A stretch of DNA of 64,000 nt from Mangifera indica. Taxonomy: Eukaryota > Streptophyta > Magnoliopsida > Sapindales > Anacardiaceae. The notes under the pieces are model-generated. The model did no database searches, had not been told where the DNA came from, and worked only from the letters and a program-made list of their open reading frames with translations. The stretch lies in NCBI RefSeq assembly GCF_011075055.1, contig NC_058143.1, forward strand, positions 15,760,930-15,824,929. Reading direction: 5' to 3'. The position numbers and the translations under genes were made by a program. This document shows positions 11,837 to 23,778 of the stretch, piece after piece. Position 1 is the stretch's first letter; each line of letters starts with the position of its first letter.

Positions 11837-14270
11837 TTCTTAATTTTTTGAAAATGATTGCAGTGTATAAAGAAATGAAATTTTTATTGACATGAGTTTT
11901 CCATATGTAGTGGAAATTGTTCACTCATGATCAATCTTTCTTTAGTGCTTATGTAAGCTTTCCCTAATTTGTGTTGTGACCAGATAGTACAGCATACTGA
12001 AGACAATCTGGTAAGTAGCTTTTTTGGCCATATATAAAATTTAGAACTGATGATTAAGCTTTGACTTGACTGCAGATGTTGAAATTTAGTATACCTATCT
12101 TTTGTTTGTATTTACATAGGAGACACATTTGAAGATACATATTTTATGATGTACACTCAATACAGGAGTGAATTTACCTTCATTTACTGATTTCTATACT
12201 TCTATTAATGGCTCGGACTATATGCTCATGCTTACCCGTCTTGTTTACTATTCTTGAAGCTGCTCATTTGTTTATGTGCGCTATTTAACAATATAGATCT
12301 TGCATATGGCATAAATTGTTCACAGCTTTTATTCTAAAAGATATAAATCTTATATGTGAATTCATTTTTTCTTTGAGTTGCTTGGTTCTGAAACGTGGGA
12401 GTTTTAGACTGGAGAAGCATAGATAAACCTATGGAGTAAAGTGTGAAAGTTCTAGATTAGCCTAGTCCAGCTGACCAGATGGTTTGCTTCACATGAGGCA
12501 GCACTTCTAGGACAACACTCTAGCAATTTCCTTTTATAATTCTGTAGATATTGAATGAGAATGAAGAGTTAAGTTCCCCTAATGTCATCACTGTGTTTAG
12601 TCTAATTATATCTAGTCTAGCCATATGATGAAGAAGGGGTGGAAATCTTCAGTGGTGACTTTCCTTGTTGTTGCAGTAATGATATTCTGGGTTGTTGTGA
12701 TTTTGTATGCACAACTATGGGGTTATATATCAAACCAGGTTGAAAATGTAAACTATTAATGTCAACTAGAGGTTGTGAATTAGCAATTTCTTATTTACTG
12801 TGCACTGTGTTCTATTCTTGGCGTGGGTTTGGTGAGTTTACTATGTGAGTTTGGTGATTTTGCTATTTTTTGCCTTTTAAGGATTGGCATTTCCATCCAC
12901 TGAGAACTTTAAAGGTGGGTTTAATACTGCTTTTGTGGAGAAAAACTTTTATTAGCATATCTAAAATGATTTTCTGAGAAAAATGAGGCTCAAGCTTGCT
13001 CATGGAGTTGATACTTCAGCTAAATTGATAATGGGGTTTAGTTGCCATAGTGAGTGGCATTCTTGTTGACATGCAACATGGCAGGAGCCAGGGGTGGGAC
13101 CAAAAAATAACTTTTTTGAGAGTTATGTCTTATGCATATAAAATTTTTAAAAAAAAAAATCACTGATTTTATAAACTTGAAAACATTCAATAATACACAA
13201 CCGCTTTAATGAGTTTTATCGTTTTAAATAATTTTTATTTTCAAAATTGAGATGAATTAAAAAAATTCATATTATAAATTGCATTGTTTTCATATAATTA
13301 TAGAAAATGGCATTAAAAAAAAGTTGTGAAAACAAAAGAAAAGAAGGTAAAAAAAGATTTTAAAAAATTAGAGAAACATTTATTACTTAAGATCAAATTT
13401 TATATATACAGTTATCAAAAATTGAAATTAAGCCCCTAACATTAAGTCCTTAATAATTGTAATATTTGTTAAGGATACAGTTTTATACTTTCAAGATGTG
13501 TCCTCAACACGTCAACAAACTAAGAGTTAAAACTATGTGTATAAATAATATAGGAAGTTTTATGGATAAACATTGATATGTGAAGATTAGACATACATTC
13601 AATTATGGACAAATTAGAATCACTCATACTGAATAAGATAAACTCTGAATCTAGTAATTGACTTAAATAAGTCAAAAGCCAGAAGATGATTGAATTTATA
13701 TTCTTTTATACTTGGAGTCTCTTCTTTTACATTTGAAATAGCTTAAAATATAAAAAGAATAAATAACAGATATATAACAGCATGAATTCTAACTCTCATA
13801 ATAAAATGGAAATATGACATAAATTAACAATGTCCTACACATTCTTGCAAAGAGATAAAACTTTTACATTACCTACCTCCACTGCATGAATATATCTAGT
13901 CTTGTAAATTAATAATCAAAATCGATCCTTCCATACCCAAAAAAAAAAAAAAAATCCTGATAATAGAATTATTTCCACATTATCCATTTTTTTAGCAATT
14001 AAGTTGTCTTAATCTTGTCTTCTCTTCATTGCTAACATATTAACCAATCTATCAAATGGGCATGCATTAGCTGATCATAATAATTTTAATTTACTTTTCA
14101 TTAACTACACCTTAAAGAAGTAGAAAGTTGTATTTAATTCTACATGCCCACCAAAATTTGAAGGCATTGATTAAGAACTTGAAGCTAGTAATCAAATATA
14201 AAAATTAGAACTTCCTTTACAACCACCCATGGCAGGTTGGCCTTTGTTTCATTTTCCCTGGTACAAAAGC
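11837..14270. other. Spacer upstream of GDSL copy 2
   Basis: 11837-12902 is the presenilin-derived 3' flank. 12903-14270 is AT-rich upstream sequence of the lipase, matched at about 22311-23666. No further gene recognised; an A-run of about 15 lies near 13940. Confidence 0.6.
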
Positions 14271-14279
14271 TATATAAAT
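14271..14279 (+). promoter_or_regulatory. TATA box of GDSL copy 2
   Basis: TATATAAAT lies 104 bp before the chosen ATG (14383), followed by a pyrimidine-rich leader (TTCCCTTCCACCCAC), as expected for a plant core promoter. The same element sits at the same distance in copy 3. Confidence 0.7.
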
Positions 14280-14382
14280 TTATTTCCCTTCCACCCACAT
14301 CTCACAGCTCTCTTTCATCAAAATTTAGGACACAAAAGAGAGTAGCTATTTGTGGGTTTTAATTCATTTAAACGTCATTTCA

Positions 14383-16837
14383 ATGCCTACTTCAACATCA
14401 AATTTTATTATTTCTTGTTTGATTTTGTTGTCTTTGACTATTGTTCCTTTAGCTGAGGCCGGAGCTTTCTTTATCTTTGGAGATTCGCTTGTCGATAGTG
14501 GCAACAACAACTTCTTAGTCACCACTGCTCGCGCTGATGCTCCTCCTTATGGTATTGATTATCCTACTCGGCGTCCCACCGGCCGTTTTTCCAATGGACT
14601 CAACATTCCTGATATCATAAGTCAGTTTTTAAATTTATCCTTATTAATATCGTTACATTTAATGATAAAATTACATGCAATCTCATAATGACATGTCATT
14701 TGTAATATTTAATGTATATATTTTTAGGTCAGCAAATTGGGCAACCAGAAGCTCCATTGCCATACTTAAGCCCGGAGCTTCAAGGCAATAAGCTTCTTAT
14801 CGGAGCCAACTTTGCATCTGCTGGTATCGGAATTCTCAATGATACGGGCTCTCAATTTGTAAGTCTGAGAATCAACAATCATGCTTTTTAAACACAATTT
14901 TTTTTAAATAAAATCTCAGATGATGCTACATTTGCATGCAGATTAACATTATCAGAATGTTTAGACAACTGGATTATTTTGAAGAATACCAGCGTCGACT
15001 GGCTGCTCTCGTCGGAGACGCAGCAGCCCGCACCCTTGTAAACCAAGCGCTCGTACTTATCACCGTTGGTGGAAATGATTTTGTGAATAACTACTACTTG
15101 GTTCCCTTCTCTGCAAGATCTCGCCAATTCGCTTTGCCGGATTATGTTACGTATCTCATTTCGGAGTACAAAAAATTGCTCCAGGTATTGCACAAGACTT
15201 ATTTTACATGAACAATCATAAAATCGCGCAATACTAATTCCACGACATCTACGGATGGCATACTGAATTAAATTTTAAGGTTTATAAAAATACCGAAACA
15301 CCATATAATCTGGACTAGTTTTTTGCTCCTGAAATCTACATTACTTTTGAAGAGAAGACTTAATCAATATATAATAGGTTAATATATTTTATTAAAGGTA
15401 AGGTACAGTAAACTTTAACCCACACTAATGTTGTTTATTCAGATGAAGTATATTAAACTTATTTTTATTGATCACTCAAACTTATATAAAAAATTTTATT
15501 GGTTTATTCAATTAGTTGATTCTATTAAACCTAAATCATAATTAATGTTACCCCGTTTACGTAAATTTTCTAACATTCCATGCATCAGCTCACCTCTTCT
15601 CTATTAATGCTTATGAAAAATCTCTGAATATTATGAAATAATCATTGTGAATGCAGAGGCTGTACTGTCTGGGAGCACGTAGGGTTGTGGTGACAGGGAC
15701 GGGGCCGATGGGGTGTGTTCCGGCGGAACTGGCGATGAGGGGTAACAATGGAGGATGCTCGCAAGAACTGCAAAGAGCTGCAGCATTGTACACCCCACTA
15801 CTGGATCAAATGCTTCAGCAACTTAACAGTGAAAGTGGTGGAACCGTTTTTATTGCTGCAAACACTCAACAAATGAACGTTGATTTCATCACCAATCCTC
15901 AAGCTTTTGGTATTCATGCATGCTTCCCGATTCTTTGGAACTGTTTCAAACATTTTCTAGCTGTTATACACATGTATCCACTTGGTTGTATTTATTGGTA
16001 TTCATGTAGGAAGCACACAAAAGCACGTGCATTTCTAAAACATTTATGTTTTCAAAATGTTCTGAAACTGGTATAAAACGTTAGTTTCAAAATATAAAAA
16101 AATTTGAAATGCAATTCTTTTCCTTATTTTTTAATTGATTAAAAATCGATTTCATGGTTCTCTCTCTTTTATAATTTTAAAAACTCTGATTTTGTCTCCT
16201 CTCCTTTTCAGCATCTAAAATTTTTCTTTTCTCTGACATATTAAAACTTATCTCTTCACTATCTTTGATATCTCCAATTGTTAATAAATGTTTGAAAAAT
16301 CAGTATTATTTATTTATTTAGTTATCAGTTGATAGACAAATTAATTAAATACATAAATTATTGTTACCAAAAAGTTATTATTAAACTTTTAAAGAAATAC
16401 AAGTTTTTTTATTTTTTATAAAAGTGGTATTTAAAAAAAAACTCGTATTTTTTATATTTGTAAGTTTCCCACGTTTCTGTTTTTCTGTTTTTTATTTTTT
16501 TTATATGACTCATTTTAATATTTCCATTTCCAAGTTTTGATTTCCGTGCCGCATAGGTATTTATACATGGATGTTAATTATGTGTTTAATTAATTAATAC
16601 GCAGGCTTCGCAACATCAAAAATAGCATGCTGTGGACAAGGACCACACAATGGGATAGGTTTATGCACAGTATGGTCAAGTTTGTGTCCTGATCGTAGCC
16701 TCTATGCATTCTGGGATCCATTTCATCCCACCGAAAAGGCTAACAGAATCATCGTTCAACAGATGATGACTGGTACCAACAAGTACATGAACCCTATGAA
16801 CCTCAGCACCATTTTGGCTTTGGATTCCAGGGCTTAG
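14383..16837 (+). CDS. GDSL esterase/lipase copy 2 (complete, 365 aa)
   Basis: Complete LTL1/CUS2-like GDSL lipase. Exons: 14383-14620, 14728-14858, 14942-15184, 15657-15909, 16605-16837. The start is the first ATG (MPTSTSNF), followed by a hydrophobic signal peptide ending near AEA-G at residues 25-27. Catalytic features: Ser35 in [12 protein letters not shown], a conserved Gly72 block ([10 protein letters not shown]), Asn168 in GGND, Asp326 and His329 in DPFHPTEK. Length is usual for the family, and the five-exon layout is shared by all three copies. Predicted to be secreted, hydrolysing or transferring ester-linked lipids, possibly cutin-related. The substrate is inference from clade resemblance. 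No disabling change seen. The next gene 3' is only an antisense AGD14 stub. Confidence 0.95.
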
Positions 16838-19430
16838 ACATCAGTCAAACCCAGGAGACCATCCGCCATTTACTTTTAATTAATTTCTTCATTTGGGTAG
16901 TTTTGTTGTGTTTGTGGTGACTGTTAACGGAGTTTCCAAGTGTGGTTGTTTAATTTAATAATTTATTTGTCATCAATGTTTAATCGGTATTCATCGTAAA
17001 CAATATTATAAGTATATATTTTTACAATAAAATTGTGTATACTTATTTTAAGTATATAAATAAATACATATTTATATATGTCATTATGTAAATAGGTAAA
17101 TTAATAATAATATAACATTTAATCACATAATGACAAATATAAATATATATCTATTTATGTATTCAAAATAAATATATATAATATTACTTATATTTTTACG
17201 TATATAATTAATAAGACAATTTTTTATCTTTAATTAAAAATTATTTGAATAATAAAATATTATAATTTATTTATTTCAATAGATCCTCCTCATTATGGCT
17301 ATTCTTAATCATATTGTCAGCGATAGCCGTAGGTAATTGATCATGGATTAATTACCCATTATATGCTGATCAGCTATTATAAATTGATAGTATGAATTTT
17401 ATTATTTTGAAAAATAACAATCAAATCACCTTAGGATACAAAATTATTTAAAAAACTAGTATAATATTGACATTACCATCCGTTACGTAATTATAACTCT
17501 GATGCTAAATTATATAAATTTTAAGAGAATCACACTTTAAAAAATAGTTACCGAGATTACAAATCCTGAAATTATATAAATCTTACATTAAAATTTAATA
17601 AAATTCAAGTTTTATAGCTTAACTTTGGGATTCCAAGAGTCCTTGGATAATTTTGATACGCGTATGGATAGGTTATTAAATAATTGTTTTTCTTTCTGCT
17701 GGGTGGTGAAAGAAATATTGGAGAACTACAAGTCATGAAGAGTAATGAAAATGCAGCTAGCCATCTATTTCATTCATTTAAAGTGTCACCAATTTTCACT
17801 CTTCCAGCGCACTTCTTAAAGTTGCCACACTTCCACCAATTTTTTTGTTCAATCATCACGAGATTTCAATTTACTCCTACAAAACATTCAATTAAGCCAA
17901 ACCCCCACTTTAGCTTACATCCAAAATACATAAATCCAATAATCCGGTTTTAATTTTACACCCCCAATAAAGAATTTGAGTGATAAAAGAGAAAATTTTA
18001 TATATAAAAAAGTATGAATTCAAGTATTTTTTAACGACATATCAAAATCAAATTTTTGACTTATTTTTATAAGATCGATCATTAGACCTAAAATTCATCC
18101 TAATCAGTGTGATTGATTCGATTCCAAAAATGATAATCCAATTCAGATAAGATTTCTCGTTATCGAACAAAATAAAAAAAAAAGTTGAAAATTTACCCAC
18201 TATAAATAGTCGAATATCTTGTTGGGTTAAAGGGTCTTTTTCCCCTTAGGCTTTCCATCAACAAAATATTAAAAATATATGTATCTTCTCTGAGCAGTTG
18301 ACGAAACATTTGAGTGACTCAAAACTCTCCACTCTTCTCTTTTAGTTTCATCCTTGATGGAAGAATGCATATTAAGAATTCATGCTAGGTCCTCGAGTGA
18401 ACAAATTTTTTGGACACACACCTTTTTTTTTTATAGTGATTCAGATTTTTTAGGTGCCCCTGCATTCAAAGGACAGAAAACTGCTATTCTGCTACAAATT
18501 CAACACTAATCTACGGTGGGAGGCTAGTTTTTATTTTCCACAATTTTTTTTTTTTTTCATTTAGATTCTATTATGTACATTTCAATCGTACATAGTAGAG
18601 CATTTCATTGTGTCTAAAACTACGCACTTCTTAGTTGGGGCATTGGGTTAAAGAAACGGAGAAAGAGGGAAGTAAGAAGTAGGAAATGAGGATTAGACAA
18701 TGAGGATGTTATAAATTAACTTTTTTATTATCTTCCCTATAATTGCTTGCCCAAAAATTAAGCTTCAAAAACTATAAAATGTGTAAATGATTATTATCCT
18801 TCATGTAATCAGTGAAGTCAACTTGCACTTGACATGATATTCAACTCATATGAGTAACACTTGAATAAAGATAACCTCAACTTAAGATTAACTAGTCAAA
18901 AAATAATCAATAAACGATCTTTTTTTTCTTTCTTGATGATGTTTCTTCCTCTTCATATCAAATAACACTTCATCTTCTTCTCTTTCTTAATGATGATTCT
19001 TCTCCCTCATGGAAACTTGCAGGGTGAAATGAACACCGAAAATTTATGCAGCTAAAAATTTTACATGCTTAGTTGCGACAAGTTTCCATTAAAGCAAATC
19101 ACAACATACAAAGATTGAAAATAAAATAGTTGACATTAAATTTGCAATGGAGGATCGTAATAATAAAAAACAGAGATGGGTTCACATCTTTGGTCCAATG
19201 TAAAGAACCCTACAAATCCAATTCTTGGAGCTACACTGAAAAAAACAGGAGACCTGAAAAAGATGCAATAAATTTAGCTGGCAAGTTATTCACACCAAGG
19301 TTTTATCTTCACAACAAATACACTTATGAATGATAATAAATAATTTTAGACTATCGCATAATGGATAACATGCTACAATTAGTCACTGGAAAATTCACTA
19401 CCAACTCAGAATAGTTTTGCCGGAGGAAAT
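16838..19430. other. Spacer between lipase copy 2 and AGD14 3' stub
   Basis: Same spacer as 2391-6397 without the MULE; the empty insertion site (ATTTTGAAAAATAAC) is near 17402. No gene recognised. The 3' flank carries an excess of C-to-T and G-to-A changes relative to copies 1 and 3. Confidence 0.6.
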
Positions 19431-20816
19431 CTACGCAAATGGATTTCCTCCTACAGAAGCAACATGTCCTTGAGCTGGGACATTCCTGAAATGAAAGAGA
19501 GACCAAGTTAGTTATATAAAATGCTAAAGAGTAACAGGTTAAAGGTCGAATCTAGAATAGGTAATAGTGTCTGTTCATATTTGGTCAACTTATTTGAACG
19601 GTTTAGAAACCGCCAGCAAATAATTTGTAAAAAGCGTATCACAACCAGAATGTTATATCATCTACGAAATGATGATTTCTAGAAAATAAAAGGTAAAATT
19701 CATATAAAACTAACAACTTTCAAAAAGTGTAGCCAGAAAAAGCGCTTTTCCTGCATTGGTAATAGATACAAAGATAAGAAGCAACTTGGCATCGAGGGGC
19801 ATCTGAAATGAAGTATGAACTTAATAATTGAGTTAGCCACCTTGTATGACACCGTTCCAATTTTCTTTCTACATTTTTTTTATGCAAGGACCTTTTATAA
19901 ACTCTGCATGTTGCTCATTTCGGTGATTAAGTATACCAAAAAGTGAGAATTTTGGGGCCCAGATTAGTATGATAAGTGATTAGCATGTCACGGAATGTAA
20001 ATATCTAGATTAAGGCCAGGTATGGAGGCAGAAAGGTGTCAACGGACCAATAATAAGTTGAAGTTCTTCAATTATTAACAGGTAAGATGTTTAGGTTTCA
20101 GATGAGGGTAAATATGTAACAGATGTGAAGTCTTGCTTCAAGTTTTCAGTGAAAGGTAATTCATCTTAACCACTACAGCGACCGAAAAAAAGTATGCTTT
20201 ATGGTGAACAACATACGACTAGATCACATAAGACCACGTTTTGAGCAAACAAGCATGCTAGCAATCAGGCAATCTCTCCCAAACTTGCTTAATTCAAATA
20301 TTGTAAAAAAAAACAACTCATAACTTAGCTAAATGACAACAAATAGAAAGCCTAAAAGTGATTTCACTGTTTCAACAACAATTATTACAGGCACCACTAA
20401 AATAATGGCAAGAGCAAATAACAAACTTACGGTAATTGCGAGGTTGGTGCCTGCCCAGACAGGTATACTACGCCACCTGCATATTGGACAGAAAGATTAA
20501 AAAAAATGCCTTTTGTTAAGGATGTTTCATGTCTATGCAGGTGCTCATATCCAATAAAATGCTTTAAACTACCATCAAACAAGCAGATCACAAACAGCAG
20601 TTGTCCCGTACATAGTAAAAATAAATTTCAGTAGCAAGTGCCAAATAACAATTACCCTGTGACGCTGCAGGGATAAAAGGAGTCACCGGATCTTGAGGAA
20701 ACAACAATTGAGTTGCACCACCAAGGAAGGTGGATGGCAGTTGTGAATTCGGAAGTGCAGCTTGCAAGGAGCTCATGTCAAAGAACTGAAAGATGATGCA
20801 TTGCAAGACAAAATTA
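19431..20816 (-). pseudogene. AGD14 3' stub in array unit 3 (exons 10-12 only)
   Basis: Third truncated AGD14 tail: exon 10 at 20656-20785, exon 11 at 20431-20476, exon 12 at 19431-19485, splice borders kept. The end reads NPFA as in the full-length gene, unlike the two left-hand stubs, which places it closer to the native copy. It is truncated at the presenilin junction inside intron 9. Confidence 0.88.
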
Positions 20817-21229
20817 GTGGTTCATCATCTGAGTATTCAACAGTGATTTTCAATAGGGAAAATGAGATTGTTGTGGAGGAGGAGATGTCACCTCTTGTTG
20901 ACAGGATGGGGTTGGGGGAGCCAACAAGGAGGGATGGCTTGGAGGATGGCATGGAAGTGAGTAGAGGTATCAAACTTGGTCTTGGAGACTTTGTTTTTTA
21001 CAGTGTTCTTGTGGGGTGGGCTGCTATGTATGATTTGATGACAGTACATGCTTGATACCTGGCAATTATATCTGGACTTGGGTGTACTCTGATTTTGCTG
21101 TCTGTGTGCCGTCAAGCTCTTCCTGCCCTTCCTATATCTATTACATTGGGTATACTATTTTACTTCTTGACTCGGTTGTTGATGGAACCTTTTGTTGTTG
21201 GTACAGCAACAAACTTGATGATGTTTTGA
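20817..21229 (+). pseudogene. Presenilin C-terminal fragment 3 with in-frame TGA
   Basis: Third presenilin tail, with GLGD present, TGA at 21053-21055 at the same codon as in fragments 1 and 2, then an open frame (YLAIISGLG...PALP...NLMMF) to TGA 21227-21229. It differs from the others by VGWAAM for VGRAAM and TVHA for TVYA before the stop. Private changes on both sides of a shared stop mean the TGA predates the divergence of the copies. The 5' part of the gene is absent. Confidence 0.87.
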
Positions 21230-23666
21230 TTCTTAATTTTTTGAAAATGATTGCAGTGTATAAAGAAATGAAATTTTTATTGACATGAGTTTTCCATATG
21301 TAGTGGAAATTGTTCACCCATGATCAATCTTTCTTTAGTGCTTATGTAAGCTTCCCCTAATTTGTGTTGTGACCAGATAGTACAGCATACTGAAGACAAT
21401 CTGGTAAGTAGCTTTTTTGGCCATATATAAAAGTTAGAACTGATGATTAAGCTTTGACTTGACCGCAGATGTTGAAATTTAGTATACCTATCTTTTGTTT
21501 GTATTTACATAGGAGGCACATTTGAAGATACATATTTTATGATGTACACTCAATACAGGAGTGAATTTACCTTCATTTACTGATTTCTATACTTCTATTA
21601 ATGGCTCGGACTATATGCTCATGCTTACCCGTCTTGTTTACTATTCTTGAAGCTGCTCATTTGTTTATGTGCGCTATTTAATAATATAGATCTTGCATAT
21701 GGCATAAATTGTTCACAGCTTTTATTCTAAAAGATATAAATCTTATATGTGAATTCATTTTTTCTTTGAGTTGCTTGGTTCTGAAATGTGGGAGTTTTAG
21801 ACTGGAGAAGCATAGATAAACCTATGGAGTAAAGTGTGAATGTTCTAGATTAGCCTAGTCCAGCTGACCAGATGGTTTGCTTCACATGAGGCAGCACTTC
21901 TAGGACAACACTCTAGCAATTTCCTTTTATAATTCTGTAGATATTGAATGAGAATGAAGAGTTAAGTTCCCCTAATGTCATCACTGTGTTTAGTCTAATA
22001 ATATCTAGTCTAGCCATATGATGAAGAAAGGGGTGGAAATCTTCAGTGGTGACTTTCCTCGTTGTTGCGGTAATGATATTCTGGGTTCTTGTGATTTTTA
22101 TGCACAACTACGGGGTTATTATCAAACCACGTTGAAAATGTAAACTATTAATGTCAACTAGAGGTTGTGAATTAGCAATTTCTTATTTACTGTGCACTGT
22201 GTTCTATTCTTGGCGTGGGTTTGGTGAGTTTACTATGTGAGTTTGGTGATTTTGCTATTTTTTGCCTTTTAAGGATTGGCATTTCCATCCACTGAGAACT
22301 TTAAAGGTGGGTTTAATACTGCTTTTGTGGAGAAAAACTTTTATTAACATATCTAAAATGATTTTCTGAGAAAAATGAGGCTCAAGCTTGCTCATGGAGT
22401 TGATACTTCAGCTAAATTGATAATGGGGTTTAGTTGCCATAGTGAGTGGCATTCTTGTTGACATGCAACATGGGAGGAGCCAGGGGTGGGACCAAATAAT
22501 AACTTTTTTGAGAGTTATGTCTTATGCATATAAAATTTAAAAAAAAAAATCACTGATTTTATAAACTTGAAAACATTCAATAATACACAGCCACTTTAAT
22601 GAGTTTTATCGTTTTAAATAATTTTTATTTTCAAAATTGAGATGAATTAAAAAAATTCATATTATAAATTGCATTGTTTTCATATAATTATAGAAAATGG
22701 AATTAAAAAAAAAGTTGTGAAAACAAAAGAAAAGAAGGTAAAAATGGATTTTAAAAAATTAGAGAAACATTTATTACTTAAGATCAAATTTTATATATAC
22801 AGTTATCAAAAATTGAAATTAAGCCCCTAACATTAAGTCCTTAATAATTGTAATATTTGTTAAGAATACAGTTTTATACTTTCAAGATGTGTCCTCAACA
22901 TGTCAACAAACTAAGAGTTAAAACTATGTGTATAAATAATATACGAAGCTTTATGGATAAACATTGATATGTGAAGATTATACATACATTCAATTATGGA
23001 CAAATTGGAATCACTTATACTGAACAAGATAAACTCTAAATCTAGTAATTGACTTAGATAAGTCAAAAGCCAGAAGAGGTTTGAATTCATATTCTTTTAT
23101 ACTTGGAGTCTCTTCTTTTACATTTGAAATAACTTAAAATATAAAAGGAATAAATAATAGATATATAACAGCATGGGTTCTAACTCTCATAACAAAATGG
23201 AAATATAACATAAATTAACAATGCCCTACACATTCTTGCAAAGAGATAAAACTTTTACAATACCTACCTCCACTGCATGAATATATCTAGTCTTGTAAAT
23301 TAATAATCAAAGTCGATCCTTGCATACCCAAAAAAAAAAAAAAAAAATTCCTGATAATAGAATTATTTCCACATTATCCATTTTTTTAGCAATTAAGTTG
23401 TCTTAATCTTGTCTTCTCTTCATTGCTAACATATTAACCAATCTATCAAATGGACATGCATTAGCTGATCATAATAATTTTAATTTTGCTTTTCATTAAC
23501 AACACCTTAAAGAAGTAGAAAGTTGTATTTAATTCTACATGCCCACCAAAATTTGAAGGCATTGATTAAGAACTTGAAGCTAGTAATCAAATATAAAAAT
23601 ATCGAACTTCCTTTACAACCACCCATGGCCGGTTGGCCTTTGTTTCATTTTCCCTGGTACAAAAGC
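21230..23666. other. Spacer upstream of GDSL copy 3
   Basis: Presenilin 3' flank (to about 22310), then lipase upstream sequence, matching 11837-14270 with scattered substitutions and indels. No gene recognised. Confidence 0.6.
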
Positions 23667-23675
23667 TATATAAAT
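23667..23675 (+). promoter_or_regulatory. TATA box of GDSL copy 3
   Basis: TATATAAAT 104 bp before the ATG at 23779, in the same context as copy 2, so copy 3 retains the same core promoter. Confidence 0.7.
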
Positions 23676-23778
23676 TTATTTCCCTTCCACCCACATCTCA
23701 CAGCTCTCTTTCATCAAAATTTAGGACACAAAAGAGAGTAGCTATTTGTGGGTTTTAATTCATTTAAACGTCATTTCA

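Larger units (their letters stand above)
11424..20816. repeat. Array unit 3: complete 9.39-kb duplication unit
   Basis: Junction-to-junction interval containing the presenilin tail, spacer, promoter and complete GDSL lipase copy 2, downstream spacer, and AGD14 exons 12-10. It is the only complete unit bounded on both sides by the AGD14/presenilin junction. It lacks the MULE found in unit 1. Confidence 0.85.

Noticed and set aside
14350..14688. Lipase copy 2 start upstream at a TTG (MWVLIHLNV...)
   Set aside because: Not an ATG; the ATG at 14383 gives a proper signal peptide, and the same holds in copy 3 (23779).
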